Origin: Ectobius pallidus | Taxonomy: Eukaryota; Arthropoda; Insecta; Blattodea; Ectobiidae | Reading direction: 5' to 3' | NCBI GenBank assembly: GCA_964059195.1 | Contig: CAXKWD010000001.1 | Span: forward strand, 157,840,532 to 157,904,531 | DNA length: 64,000 bases | In this document: positions 10,701-22,404 of the stretch, in pieces | Layout: each line of letters opens with the position of its first letter | Position numbering within the stretch: position 1 is the first letter of the stretch | The notes under the pieces: model-generated | Databases searched by the model: none | Told to the model about the DNA's origin: nothing | What the model saw: the letters and a program-made list of their open reading frames with translations, nothing else | Made by a program: the position numbers and the translations under genes

Positions 10701-13700
10701 CATATTTCAAGTTTCTAGCTCATTTGGAAGTGGGGAAACATTAATGTCTGTCATCCGAGCCGTGCCTTTTTTCGGGGGTTCTGAGGGATAAAAATTTAAA
10801 AGATTTGTTTTTTGGAAATTTCTTGTGGTTTACAACCTAGAAGCTATACATGTAGCATATTTCAAGTTTCTAGCTCATCTGGAAGTGGACAAACATTAAT
10901 GTCTGTGAGCCGAGACCAGCCCTTTTTCTTTGGGTTTTAGTGCTAAAAATTTAAAAGATTTGCGCTTTGGATTTTCTTGTGGTTTACAGCCTAGTAGCTA
11001 TACGTGTAGGATATTTCAAGTTTCTAACTTATCTCTGTGATACGAGCGGAGCCCTTTTTCGGGGGTTTTTAGGGCTAAAGAAGAAAACAAATGTCATGTT
11101 TCTAGCTCTTCTGGAAGTGGGCAAACATTAATGTCGGTGAGCCGAGCCAAGCCATTTTACGGGGGGTGTTTAGGGCTGAAAATTTAAAAAACTACTTTTT
11201 GGAGTTTTACTGTGGTTTAAACCCTGGAAGCTATACGTGTAGGATATTTTATGTGTCTAGCTCATCTGGATGTGGGCAATCAGTAATGTCTGTGAGTCGA
11301 GCCGAGCCTTTTAACGGGGGTTTTTAGGGATAAAAAATACTTTGGAATATTCCTGTGGTTTACAGCCTAAAAGCTATACATGTAGTGAATTTCAAGTTTC
11401 TAAGTCATCTAGAAGTGTGGGCAAAGATTAATGACAGTCATCCGAGACGAGCCCTTTTTCGGGTGGTTTTTAGAACTAAAAATTTAAAAGATTGGCTTTT
11501 TGGAATTTCCTTGTGGTTTACTGCCCAAAAGCTATACGTGTATCATATTTTATGTTTCAAGCTCATCTGGAAGTGGGCAAACATTAATGTCTGTGAGTCG
11601 AGCCGAGCTAAAAATACTTTGGAATTTTCTTGTGGTTTATAGCTTTGAAGGTATACCTGTAGTATGTTTCAAGTTTCTGGCTCATCTAGAAGTGGGTAAT
11701 TTTTAATGTCGGTTACCCGAGCCAACCATTTTTTCTTGGGATGTTAAGGGCTAAAAATTAAAAAAATTACTTCTTTGAATTTTCCTGTGGTTTACACAGT
11801 AGAAGCTATACGTGTAGCATATTTTATGTGTCTAGCTCATCTGGAAGTGTCTAAGTCGAGCCGAGCCCCTTTCCGGGTTTTTTTAGGGCTAAAAAATTAT
11901 TTGGAATTTTCTTGTGGTTTACAGCTTAAAGGCTATACATGTAGTGAATTTCAAGTTTATAAGTCATCTGGAAGTGGGCAATGATTAATGACAGTCATCC
12001 GAGACGAGCCCTATTTCGGGTGGTTTTTAGGACTAAAAATTTAAAAGATTTGCTTTTTGGAAATTTTCTTGTGGTTTACTGCCTAGAAGCTATACGTGTA
12101 GCAAATTTCAAGTTTCTAGCTCATCTCCGTGAGTCGAGCCCAGCCCTTTTATGGGGGATTTTAGGGCTAAAAAATACAACAAATTTTAAGTTCCCAGCTC
12201 ATCTGGAAGTGGGCAAACATTAATGTCTGTCATCCGAGCAGAGCCCTTTTTCGGGAGTTCTGAGGGCTAATAATGTAAAAGAATTCCTTTTGGAAATTTC
12301 TCGTGGTTTACAGCCTACAAGCTATACGTGTATCATATTTCAAGTTTTTAGCTCATCTGGAAGTGGAGAAACATTAATATCTGTAATCCGAGTCGAGCCC
12401 TTTTTCTTTGGGTTTTTAGGGCTAAAAATTTAAAAGATTTGCGCTTTGGAATTTTCTTGTGGTTTACACCCTAGAAGCTATAAGTGTTGCATATTTCAAG
12501 TTTCTAGCTCATCTCTGTGACCCGAGCCGAACATTTTTTCAGGTGTTTTTAGGGCTAAAAAATAAAACAAATTTCAAGTTTCTAGCTCATCTGGAAGTTG
12601 GCAAACATTATTGTCTGTCATCCGAGCCGGGCCCTTTTTCGGGGGTTCTGAGGAATAAAAATTTAAAAGATCTGCTTTTTGGAAATTTCTTGTGGTTTAC
12701 AACCTAGCAGCTATACGTGTAGCATATTTCAAGTTTTTTGCTCATCTGGAAGTAGGCAAGTATTAATGTCTGTGAGCCGCGACGAGCCCTTTTTCTTTGG
12801 GTTCTTAAGGCTAAAAATTTAAGAGATTCCCTTTTTGGAATCTTCTTGTGGTTTACAGCCTAGAAACTATACCTGTAGCATGTTTCAAGTTTCTGGCTGA
12901 TCTGGAAGTGGGCAAACATTAATGTCGGTGAGCCGAGCCAAGCCATTTTTCGGGGGGTGTTTAGGGCTGAAAATTAAAAAAGACGACTTTTTGGAGTTTT
13001 ACTGTGGTTTAATCCCCGGAAGCTATACGTGTAGCATATTTTATGTGTCTAGCTTATCTGGATGTGGGCAATCAGTAATGTTTGTGAGTCGAGCCGAGCC
13101 TTTTAACGGGGGTTTTTAGGGCTAAATAGTACTTTGGAATTTTTCTGTGGTTTACAGCCTAAAAGCTATATATGTAGTGAATTTCGAGTTTCTAAGTCAT
13201 CTGGAAGTGGGCAAAAATTAATGACAGTCATCCGAGACGAGCCCTTTTTTGTGTGGTTTTTAGAACTAAAAATTTAAAAGATTTGCTTTTTGGAATTTTC
13301 TTGTGGTTTACTGCCAAAAAGCTATACGTGTAGCATATTTTATGTTTCTAGCTCATCTGGAAGTGGGCAAACATTAATGTCTGTGAGTCGAGCCGAGCTA
13401 AAAAATACTTTGGAATTTTCTTGTGGTTTATAGCTTTGAAGGTATACCTGTAGTGTGTTTCAAGTTTCTGGCTCATCTAGAAGTGGGTAATTTTTAATGT
13501 CGGTTACCCGAGCCAAACCTTTTTTCGGGGGGTGTTTAGGGCTGAAAATTAAAAAAATTACTTCCTTGAATTTTCCTGTCTTTTACAGAGTAGAAGCTAT
13601 ACGTGTAGCATATTTTATGTGTCTAGCTCATCTGGAAGTGTCTAAGTCGAGCCGAGCCCCTTTTCGGGGTTTTTTAGGGCTAAAAAATTATTTGGAATTT

Positions 13701-16509
13701 TCTTGTGGTTTACAGCTTAAAGGCTATACATGTAGTGAATTTCAAGTTTATAAGTCATCTGGAAGTGGGCAATGATTAATGACAGTCATCCGAGACGAGC
13801 CCTATTTCGGGTGGTTTTTAGGACTAAAAATTTAAAAGATTTGCTTTTTGGAAATTTCTCGTGGTTTACAACCTAGAAGCTATACTTGTAGCATATTTAA
13901 AGTTTCTAGCTCATCTGGAAGTGGGCAAACATTAATGTCTGTTATCCGAGCCGAGACTATTTTCGGGGGTTCTGAGGTCTAAAAATTTAAAAGATTTGTT
14001 TTTTGGAAATTCCTTGTGGTTTACAACCTAGAAGCTATACATGTAGCATATTTCAAGTTTCTAGCTTATCTGGAAGTGGGCAAACATTAATGTCTGTGAG
14101 CCGAGACGAACCCTTTTTCTTTGGGTTTTTAGGGCTAAAAATTTAAAAGATTTGCTTTTTGGATTTCTCTTGTGGTTTACAGCCTATAAGCTATACCTGT
14201 AGCATGTTTCAAAGTTCTGGCTCATCTGGAAGTGGGCAAACATTAATGTCGGTGAGCCGAGCCGAGCCAAGCCATTTTTCGGGGGGTGTTTAGGGCTGAA
14301 AATTTTAAAAAACTACTTTTTGGAGTTTTACTGTGGTTTAAAGCCTGGAAGCTATACGTGTAGCATATTTTATGTGTCTGTGAGTCGAGGCGAGCCTTTT
14401 TTCGTGGGTTTTTAAGGCTAAAAAATACTCTGGAATTTTCCATTGGTTTACAGCCTAAAACTATACATGTAGTGAATTACAAGTTTCTAAGTCATCTGGA
14501 AGTGGGCAAAGATTAATGACTGTCATCCGAGACGAGCCCTTTTTCGGGTGGTTTTTAGAACTAAAAATTTAAAAGATTTGCTTTTTGGAATTTTCTTGTG
14601 GTTTACAGCCTAGAAGCTATACGTTTATCATATTTCAAGTTTCTAGCTCATCTGGAAGTGGGAAAACATTAATGTCAGTCATCCGAGTCGAGCCCTTTTT
14701 CGAAGGGTTTTTAGGGCTAAAAATTTAAAAGATTATGTTTTTGGAATTTATTTTGTGGTTTGCGGCCTAAAAGCTCTATGTTTTTCATATTTTATGTTTC
14801 TAGCTCATTTGGAAGTGCACAAACATTAATGTCTGTCATCGGAGCCGTGCCTTTTTTCGGGGGTTCTGAGGAATAAACATTTAAAAGATCTGCTCTTTGG
14901 AAATTTCTTGTGGTTTACAACCTAGCACCTATACGTGTAGCATATTTCAAGTTTCTGGCTCATCTGGAAGTAGGCAAGCATTAATGTCTGTGAGCCGCGA
15001 CGAGCCCTTTTTCTTTGGGTTTTTAGGGCTAAAAATTTAAGAGATTTCCTTTTTGGAATCCTCTTGTGGTTTACAGCCTTGAAACTATACCTGTAGCATG
15101 TTTCAAGTTTCTGGCTCATCTGAAAGTGGGCAAACATTAATGTCGGTGAGCCGAGCCAAGCCCTTTTTCGGGGGGTGTTTAGGGCTGAAACTTTAAAAAA
15201 TTGATTTTTGGAATTTTCCTGTGGTTTACAGAATAAAAGCTATAGATGTAGTTAATTTCAAGTTTATAAGTCATCTGGAATTGAGCTAAGATTAATGACA
15301 GTCATCCGAGGCGAGCCCTATTTCGGGTGGTTTTTAGGACTAAAAATTTAAAAGATTTGCTTTTTGGCATTTTCTCGTGGTTTACAGCCTAGAAGCTATA
15401 CCTGTAGCATGTTTCAAGTTTCTGGCTAATCTGGAAGTAGGCAAACATTAAGCCCTTTTTCGTGGGGTGTTTAGGGCTGAACATTTAAAAAAATACTTTT
15501 TGGAATTTTCCTGTGGTTTACAGACTAAAAGCTATACATGTAGTGAATTTCAAGTTTATAAGTCATCTGGAAGTGGGCAGAGATTAATGACAGTCAACCG
15601 AGACTAGCCCTTTTTCGGGTGGCTTTTAGGACTAAATATTTAAAAGATTATCTTTTTGGAATTTTTTTGTGGTGTACAGCCTAGAAGCTATACGTGTAGC
15701 ATATTTCAAGTTTCTAGCTAACCTCTGTGAGCCGAACCGCGTCCTTTTTTCCGGGGGTTTTTAGGGCTAAAAAATAAAACAATTTCAAGTGGGCAAACAT
15801 TAATGTCTGTCATCCGAGCCAAGCCCTTTTTCGGGGGGTTTTTAGGGCTAAACATACTTTGGAATTTTCCTGTGGTTTGCTAACTAAATGCTATACATGA
15901 AGTGAATTTCAAGTTTCTAAGTCATCTGGAAGCGTGTAAAAATTAATGACAGTCATCCGAGACGAGCCCTTTTTCGGGTGGTTTTTAGGACTAAAAATTT
16001 AAAAGGTTTACTTTTTGGAATTTTCTTGTGGTTTACATCCCAAAAGCTATACGTGTAGCATATTTTATGTTTCTAGCTCATCTGGAAGTGGGCAAACATT
16101 AATGTCTGTGAGTCGTGCCGAGCTAAAAGAAAACTTTGGAATTTTCTTGTGGTTTATAGCTTTGAAGGTATACCTGTAGAATGTTTTAAGGTTCTGGCTC
16201 ACCCTGAAGTGGGCATACATTAATGTCGGTGAGCCGAGCCAAACCCTTTTTCGGGGGGTGTTTAGGGCTGAAAATTTAAAAGTTACTTTTTGGAAATTTC
16301 CTGTGGTTTACAGCCTAGAATCTATACGTGTAGCATATTTTATGTGTCTAGCTCATCTGGAAGTGGGCAAACAATAATGTCTGTGAGTAGAGCCGAGCCC
16401 TTTTTCGGGGTTTTTTAGAGCTAAAATTACTTTGGAATTTTCCTGTGGTGTACGGCGTAAAAGCTATACATGTAGTGAATTTAAAGTTTATAAGTCATCC
16501 GGAAGTAGG
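7738..16509. repeat. 8.8-kb complex tandem array, about 155-bp monomers
   Basis: Seen: about 55-60 successive diverged copies of one unit. Consensus landmarks in order are 'ttcttgtggtttacagccta', 'gaagctatacgtgtagcata', 'tttcaagtttctag', 'ctcatctggaagtgggcaaa', 'cattaatgtctgtgagccga', 'gagccctttttcgggg', 'ttttagggctaaaaatttaa' and 'aagatttgctttttggaatt'. Full monomers are spaced 152-158 bp (for example starts near 9247, 9403 and 9559). Shorter variants of about 113-135 bp and units missing the gtggtttac block also occur. Blocks of variants recur in order at about 1.79-kb spacing (11212-12100 against 13006-13890), which is higher-order structure. All ORFs of 60-95 codons inside are repeat readings. 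No TIR or transposase flanks the array. Confidence 0.95.
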
Positions 16510-18250
16510 CATATATATGCTGGATATATACTGGATTTATATAGACCTGAATTATTATCTATCGCTGTGGATAGGATTCTAAATGTAGCCTAATTATTAC
16601 CTAGTAAAAAGCTTCTGTACATGTGATGGAATGGTAGTCCTTTTTTTATTAAGTATTGTCAGTTATTGCGTTACCACCTATGCTAAATACTTACTATAAC
16701 TAAGTTGTATTAGTTGAAATTGCTGATGTTACTAGGCCTATTCTAACATAAGTTATTTGTGATGTTCAATGACACTTCTGTACAAGCAGTATCAATTAAA
16801 AAACATACCAATGATTTATAAAATTATATAGTCTTGAATGTAAACTTGTAAGTAGGCCTACTCTTATATTTTCCAAACAACCGTGGCTTTCAAACTCTGA
16901 GTCTAATCATAACCATCGAAGAGAATGTAGCACATTTATTACATGGTTCTGGAAAACAGGGGGCTACCTATAAACTACTATAGCCTACTATTTTCTCGGT
17001 AAGAACAAAGATAAAGTATACAAAAACCAGTACCACTGTCTCACATTAGCACATTATACTCGTATGACTTAAGAGTGAGCCAGACCTACAGATTTTTTTT
17101 CTTTAGCTTTGTTCTTAGAGTGAAAACAGAATAGAAAGCGTGTATTTGCTCCTTATCAGCTCCCCATATTCTAATATCTAATAACTGGTCTGGTAGACAG
17201 GAACATGACACTTTTTCCTCACTTGAGAATCCGTCGTCACATAAACTCATTTCAACAAACTGCTCAATAAAGCTCCGATTTTTTCATACATTAAAATTGT
17301 TGTTTGACACGAGAATTCAGTTCCAGTAATAAAACACTGTTATCAGAAACATTTCCAAAGCTAGAATGCATAGGCAGTAGCTACTGTTCAGGAAACAAAA
17401 TAAACTCACACGCAAGCTGTAAACACACTGCAAGCATGATATCGACGTAATGGAAGTGAAGCCTTATCCACGATAGTATGGAACGGTAATAGAGACGAAA
17501 ACTAAATCAAAATAAGCGCTGAATTCAACGTTTTTATCCGTTACTACTACATACATCACTCTTTAGTTATTCTTGGCAACTTAATCTGTGTTCTTTCTCG
17601 GCAAAATAAGTACCGTATTTTCATTAGCACATAATAAGTCATCAACAGCGACTAATAAAAACATTGTAATGTTAAATAACGAAAGTTAAAGTGTGTAACA
17701 AAATTCCTTCTAACCCATACAATCTTATCAGGATTGCATTAAACAGCGTGCTTCTACTCTGCTTTTAATATTTCACATCATGGATGGATTTAAAAAAATC
17801 AAGGATTGATATAGATACTAATATATTGGATAGTGGGATCATTTACCTAACATGTATTCAAGGTTCTATTAATGAACGCTTCTCTGGAAACAGACAATTT
17901 TTTCTTGCATTTTTAAGCTTATCGTTTCTATCGCCAAACTTTCAGTGTAGGTTTGGATGTGAAGGTTCTGATACTCTTTTGTTAGCTTAGGGTTTCTATC
18001 ATGCTAACAATTTCTACTGGTTAACACACATAGGCTAGTCAGAGTTTAACAGAGTCTGAACATACTATACTCCAGTACGGATTGTGTGGTGTCACACGAC
18101 TAACAACTCCAGGCCCAGCCTTGTTTATAACAAAGATTTGGAGGGAGATAAACCTATTACTTTCGAAAACCCAAATATGAGAAACCTGTAAATAGCGGTA
18201 ACAGATGTAGGCTTCTTTTGTTTTACGTTTGTGAATTGACGTTTTGCATT
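16510..18250. other. no recognised feature
   Basis: AT-rich unique-looking sequence that begins abruptly where the tandem array stops. A 68-codon ORF at 17784 has no motif I can name. Confidence 0.45.
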
Positions 18251-18441
18251 TCTAGGGACTCGCTGTAAGCTTGGTACATACGGAATTCTTGAAGAGAAAC
18301 AGGCGAGGGAGAGAGAAAGAGAGAAGGAGGGAGGGAAAGCAAGCGAGGAAAACAAAGCCCTCTGAGAAAAAGTTTTGCCGGTCCTCTTTCACTCAATTCA
18401 TAGAATGGGCAATCCTTTTGCAATTTAGAAAGCGGGATTCC

Positions 18442-18524
18442 GGTTGTCATGGAGACCCCAGCGGCGCTGGTTGCCTGCCAAGTCATAAACACTTCAGCAA
18501 ACAGGCCGTCCGTCTATATAAAAG
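18442..18524 (+). promoter_or_regulatory. promoter-like X-box plus TATA pair (candidate)
   Basis: At 18442-18457 GGTTGTCATGGAGACC resembles the imperfect inverted repeat bound by RFX factors (X-box, consensus near GTTGCCATGGAAAC). At 18515-18524 TATATAAAAG is a good TATA box, 58 bp downstream. The surrounding 18,250-18,610 is richer in G and C than its flanks, and a purine tract of GAGAG type lies at 18,300-18,345. No coding exon downstream is convincing: the overlapping short ORFs here have no known motif. Chance occurrence is possible. Confidence 0.3.
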
Positions 18525-19049
18525 ATTTACAGCTTTGTCACCACACCCTGTGTTTTGCTTCAAAGATCGTGTCGCGACAGAATCGACACCTTCAAATCGA
18601 TAATGTTGTCATTAACATCGTTTCCTTGATAGGTTATTAAAGAAGACACCAATAGGTGCTTATGTGTATGTAAATGTCTTATAATAGTAGTACTTTAGTA
18701 TCTCGTATAATCATTTTAGGTTAAGTCGTTTAATCGATCGTAAAATAATACCGACTTTACATAATTGTAATCTTTTTTCCTACATTATGGTCATTAGATT
18801 TCTACATTGATATTCACATGATAGTATGTCTTTTTTTTTCTTCTTTCTTTCGTTCCTTGCCAAAATTTATTGAGTTTGCGGAGTTCCTTCTAATAAAGAA
18901 AGTTTGACGTGCTCTTGGAATGGGTACTTAACAAAGGTATGGTGTGAGGGATGAATTTTTGCCTATTCGTTACATATATAGTAAGAATGGACGATAATCT
19001 TATCCTTAAAGAAGAAAAAGAAATGACAGGATATATATACCGTGTGTCC

Positions 19050-19525
19050 GTATATTTACGTGCAATTCATAGGCAAGAAGCCTATAATGGCATTTATTAT
19101 GGTACGAGTATGTTTATGAAACGAGCAACGCGAGAGATTCACTCAAACAAACGAGCCACCATGCCCTTCACGTCAGCTGATTGTCGCAAATCTTGTCTTG
19201 TACGAGAGATGGCAGACTGTGGTAGGTCATGTTGTCGGTCAAATCGAAGCTATTTTTTATACCTTATTGTTGATTTATTGAAACCAACGGATTTTTACAA
19301 CACGAATTGAATTTATTTTAGTATTATATTAAAATTAACACGAACAGAATTGATTTTATTTTTAAATACAGACTATTTATTACGCAGTTTTCAGCTCCTA
19401 CTCTCAAGGTGTCTAGATCGTTTCGTGTTCGATAATAAGCGATACTACACCGATGTCGAAATTAATAACAGTTTCGAAATGAGTGTCATTATGATACCGT
19501 TACGTGTCACATAATAAGCGGTAGA
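19050..19525 (-). repeat. repeat family R1, copy 2
   Basis: The reverse complement matches 4485-5000 ('gtaacggtatcataat', 'gcttattatcgaacacg', 'ttctgttcgtgttaatt') and shares 'taaatgccattataggct' with 53690-53710. The 119-codon plus-strand ORF at 18951-19310 runs antisense through it and is not supported as a gene. Confidence 0.6.
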
Positions 19526-19653
19526 ACAAAAAACAATTTAACTATCAACATTTACATTTATAAGACAAAATATCTTCAATATTTTTCTGGTCATGCAATA
19601 GTCATCTTTTAATTCAAAATGCCTTTTTACTATTTTAAAAATAAAATATAATG

Positions 19654-19722
<69 letters not shown>
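19654..19722. repeat. (TAA)n microsatellite
   Basis: About 23 uninterrupted units of TAA. It produces the artificial poly-Leu and poly-Tyr ORFs on the minus strand. Confidence 0.95.
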
Positions 19723-19843
19723 GGACCAGCCAATTAATTGATGTTGCAATCCCAAACTGCCAGAATGTGGTTTCAAAGGAAGCTGAAAAAAGGTTGAAAT
19801 AAGTCGAATGTGGAACGTGAAAATTGAAGTCATACCTATTATA

Positions 19844-20300
19844 CAGGGCGCGCCCATAAAATGTACCTGTTTTTAAATGCTCATACGTTCGAGAATAAAT
19901 GACATAAATCAATTGTAAAAATACAAACATGGAAAACAAAGATAGGAGAATCATTAGTTAAGAACAACATGTTCAATATGTCCACCTGCAAAGTCCCATA
20001 CAACGATTCAAACGAAACCCAAAATTGTGTATCACTCTAGCACACATTTCCACCGGAATTGCATGAATAAATACTTCGATTCTTCTCTTGAGCTGGCAGA
20101 TTGTGTTCGGGTGTCGTGTATACACATTGTCTTTTGTGTAGCCCCACAAGAGGAAATATGCGAATTGTCTTTGGTGTTGGAGCTTCTCGAACATGGAAGT
20201 GATTGCAGAATCTCCTCTGTGTCTCTACTATATATTTTGTTTCCAAATAAAATTTGACTATTATAATTCTCTCTGGCGTAGAGAAAACCATTGTGGAATT
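19844..20300 (-). mobile_element. Tc1/mariner-type relic, one end preserved
   Basis: A TA dinucleotide at 19842-19843 precedes CAGGGCGCGCCCATAAAATG, a plausible 3' terminus for the transposase remnant read on the minus strand. The other terminus was not found; an RT fragment starts at about 20337. Confidence 0.6.
19973..20291 (-). pseudogene. transposase relic with N-terminus joined to C-terminus (DUF4817-type)
   Basis: On the minus strand, 20291 to about 20165 gives STPERIIIVKFYLETKYIV and then RRFCNHFHV, the N-terminal HTH pattern of DUF4817-type transposases. From about 20160 to 19973, in another frame, the reading is FLLWGYTKDNVYTRHP and FGFRLNRCMG, the very end of such proteins just after the last catalytic region. 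Between them the whole DDE core, normally some 200 residues, is missing. The join lies within a few codons of 20160 and shifts frame. This is a different element from that at 6287-7611, since the termini differ, but the deletion type is similar. Identity rests on remembered family patterns. Confidence 0.7.
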
Positions 20301-20336
20301 TTCTCCCCGGCTTGCACAACAATGTATAGAAAAGAA

Positions 20337-20640
20337 CAGAAATATATATTACCAACTTCACGAAATATTAAACGAGAAAAACAGGTACAGGCTGTAGTTG
20401 GAGCACTGGGTACGATAAAAGAAAACCTGGAAAACAATCTATCACAGATAATGGGAGAAGCACAGGTCTCCAAAATTCAAGAGATCGCCCTGCTCGGAAC
20501 TGCTCACATTTTGAGGAAGGTGCTATAAGGACCAGACCCGTGAAGAATCTGCTCCTGAGAGGGCTGGAGGCAACCTGGAGCAAAATCTTAAATCCAGTCT
20601 CAACGCTGTGAATCTAAACATTTGAAAATAATAACAATAA
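20337..20640 (+). pseudogene. LINE reverse-transcriptase C-terminal remnant
   Basis: In frame from 20337, the reading VQAVVGALGTIKENLENN followed by KIQEIALLGTAHILRKVL resembles the tail found after many non-LTR or related RT proteins, of the type 'v.ivigalG.v...l.....l......iqk.aLL.ta.ilRkvL'. The ORF ends at 20528 and is followed by an 'ataataacaataataatac' tract that looks like a 3' tail. Everything upstream of this tail, including the catalytic RT domain, is absent, so this is a 5'-truncated insertion. The clade is not determined. Confidence 0.6.
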
Positions 20641-21598
20641 TAATACTAATAATAATGTAATTAGAAAACCGAATAAAGGCATATTTCTTCCTTTAGGCTA
20701 CTGAGAATTTTACTTCAGTATTTCCTCTGCGTCATGTGCCACAAAAATCCTCTAAGAGGATGTGCCAACCTGTATAGGCCTATAATAGGTAGCCCTACAA
20801 TACGCACGGAGAAAACAATGGAAACGGATTAACAAAATGTAGGGCTGCTTCTAAGACAGTTTAAACTGGCGGGAAATATTTGTGGTAGATGGAAAGTAAA
20901 ATTCAATTATTCAACATGACAGCAACTGTCTTTGTGATACAGAAACTTTAAGAAACCCTTTACACTCAGCTTGGTAGGTTCTTGGATTGAACCTATAGTG
21001 TCCTGAATTTGAGTCGAATAATCACCTTACTCGATACGAACTATTTTAAATTCCTTGTATTTTCTTACATTCTTTCATCATAATTTACAAAGGGTGTAAA
21101 TTAATGAGTCAGTGATATATTAATGAGCTTAGACGCTGATGTTAAATGTCGGTATAGAAGTATTTTCCTAGAAAAATTCTCTGTAAATATCCATGGCAAA
21201 TATAGGGTCTCGCTTGGATTTTTAATTTTCAAACAGCATTTTAATTTTCCGACTCAACGGTTACAATCCACTCATAACCCGGCATCTATTAGTACAGTCA
21301 CTGCTCTAAAAATATTTTACAGATAACAATTTGCGTTCATTTCGCATGAAGGAAAATGTTCGTTTTTAACGCAGTCGAGAAAACAAACAGTAACAACCAA
21401 TTATAAGCTTATCTATTTAACAATGAAACTAAGGGCTCTTGAATATATGTACGATATCCTTAACTATTTTTCTGAGTCTGCCTCTATTCAGAATTTAATT
21501 TTAATGCGAGGGCTGGAAGCCCAATGAAATGAGACCAATTTTGTTTACTGCTTTGTGTATTTAGGGTCTTTATGGTTTGGAGCACTGCAGTATTATGA
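20641..21598. other. no recognised feature
   Basis: AT-rich, no motif recognised. A 67-codon ORF at 21123 is unsupported. Confidence 0.4.
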
Positions 21599-21599
21599 A

Positions 21600-22404
21600 C
21601 GAGGGTTGGAAGTTTAATAGTGGCAACACATCTTTAAAATCAAGGTGAATTACAGAAATTTCAAATAGCTTTTGTTGGATTTTGGTTGGATATCCAGCAT
21701 ACTTCAGAGCAAGTAGGAGCCTTCTATCACTACGAATGCTTTCACAGTAACCAGAAGAAATTGACCTGGCTCTTTCAACCCATCCAAAACGAATTTTGGA
21801 TCTGACAGAAAGTCAATGATTAAAAATAATTCAATACCTTAAAATTATTCTTGATTCACAATAATTTCATACCAAAAGGAGCAAGATGTGTCAAAGCCTG
21901 ACACTTGTTCTTCACCTGCTTTCGGCGGAGGTTCAGTTATGCGTTACATTTAATCATTCATCATAATGAGTAAATTTTTTAGCCAATCTTGAATCAAGAA
22001 TTGTTTTAAGGCATTGAATTATTTTTAATCACTGGCTTTCTGTCAGATCCAAAATTCATTTTAGGCCGGTTGATAGAGCCATCTCAATTTCTTCTGGTTA
22101 CTGTGCAGGCATTCGTAGTGATAGAAGGCTCCTATTTGCCCTGAAGTATGCTGGTTGTCCAACCGGCATCCAACAAAAGCGATTTGAACTAAACTAAACT
22201 CCGTGGCGCGACATCCCCGAAGGGACAAGGCCTACCACCCGACCGCTGCGTCCTCTACCTATAGGCAGATGGCAGGATTGGGGGCATGTGGTCAGCATGC
22301 CGACACCCACGGCCGTTAATGGTGGTTTCCAAAAGCGATTTGATCTTCCAGTAATTCACCTTGATTTTATAGATGTGTTGCCCCTATTAAACTTCCAACC
22401 CTCG
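21600..22404. mobile_element. fold-back (long-TIR) mariner-like element
   Basis: The left arm, 21600 to about 21860, is the reverse complement of about 21998-22404 once the SINE at 22188-22343 is removed; arms are roughly 250-260 bp around a spacer of about 137 bp. The outer ends read CGAGGGTTGGAAGTTTAATA, which resembles mariner TIRs. TA follows the right end (22405-22406); the left flank reads AA, one base off. Shared landmarks are 'ggagccttctatcactacga', 'tctggttactgtg' and 'gattaaaaataattcaa'. No transposase is present. Confidence 0.8.
22188..22329 (-). mobile_element. SINE-A, 5'-truncated, inserted in the fold-back arm
   Basis: The 142 bp match the 3' part of the full SINE-A at 474-791 nearly base for base ('ggcagatggcaggattgggg', 'catgccgacacccacggccg'), but the tRNA-like head is missing. 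A 14-bp TSD, CAAAAGCGATTTGA, lies at 22174-22187 and 22330-22343, so truncation occurred at insertion, as in LINE-style reverse transcription. Confidence 0.9.

Noticed and set aside
11355..11984. Recurring 60-95-codon ORFs with 'FLAHLEVGKH'-type text as a repetitive protein
   Set aside because: They arise because many monomers are about 156 bp, a multiple of three. Frames break constantly at indels and shorter monomers, and no start or stop is shared.
18951..19310. 119-codon Cys-containing ORF as a small secreted protein
   Set aside because: It has no signal peptide and is antisense to repeat family R1, which recurs twice elsewhere without this frame.
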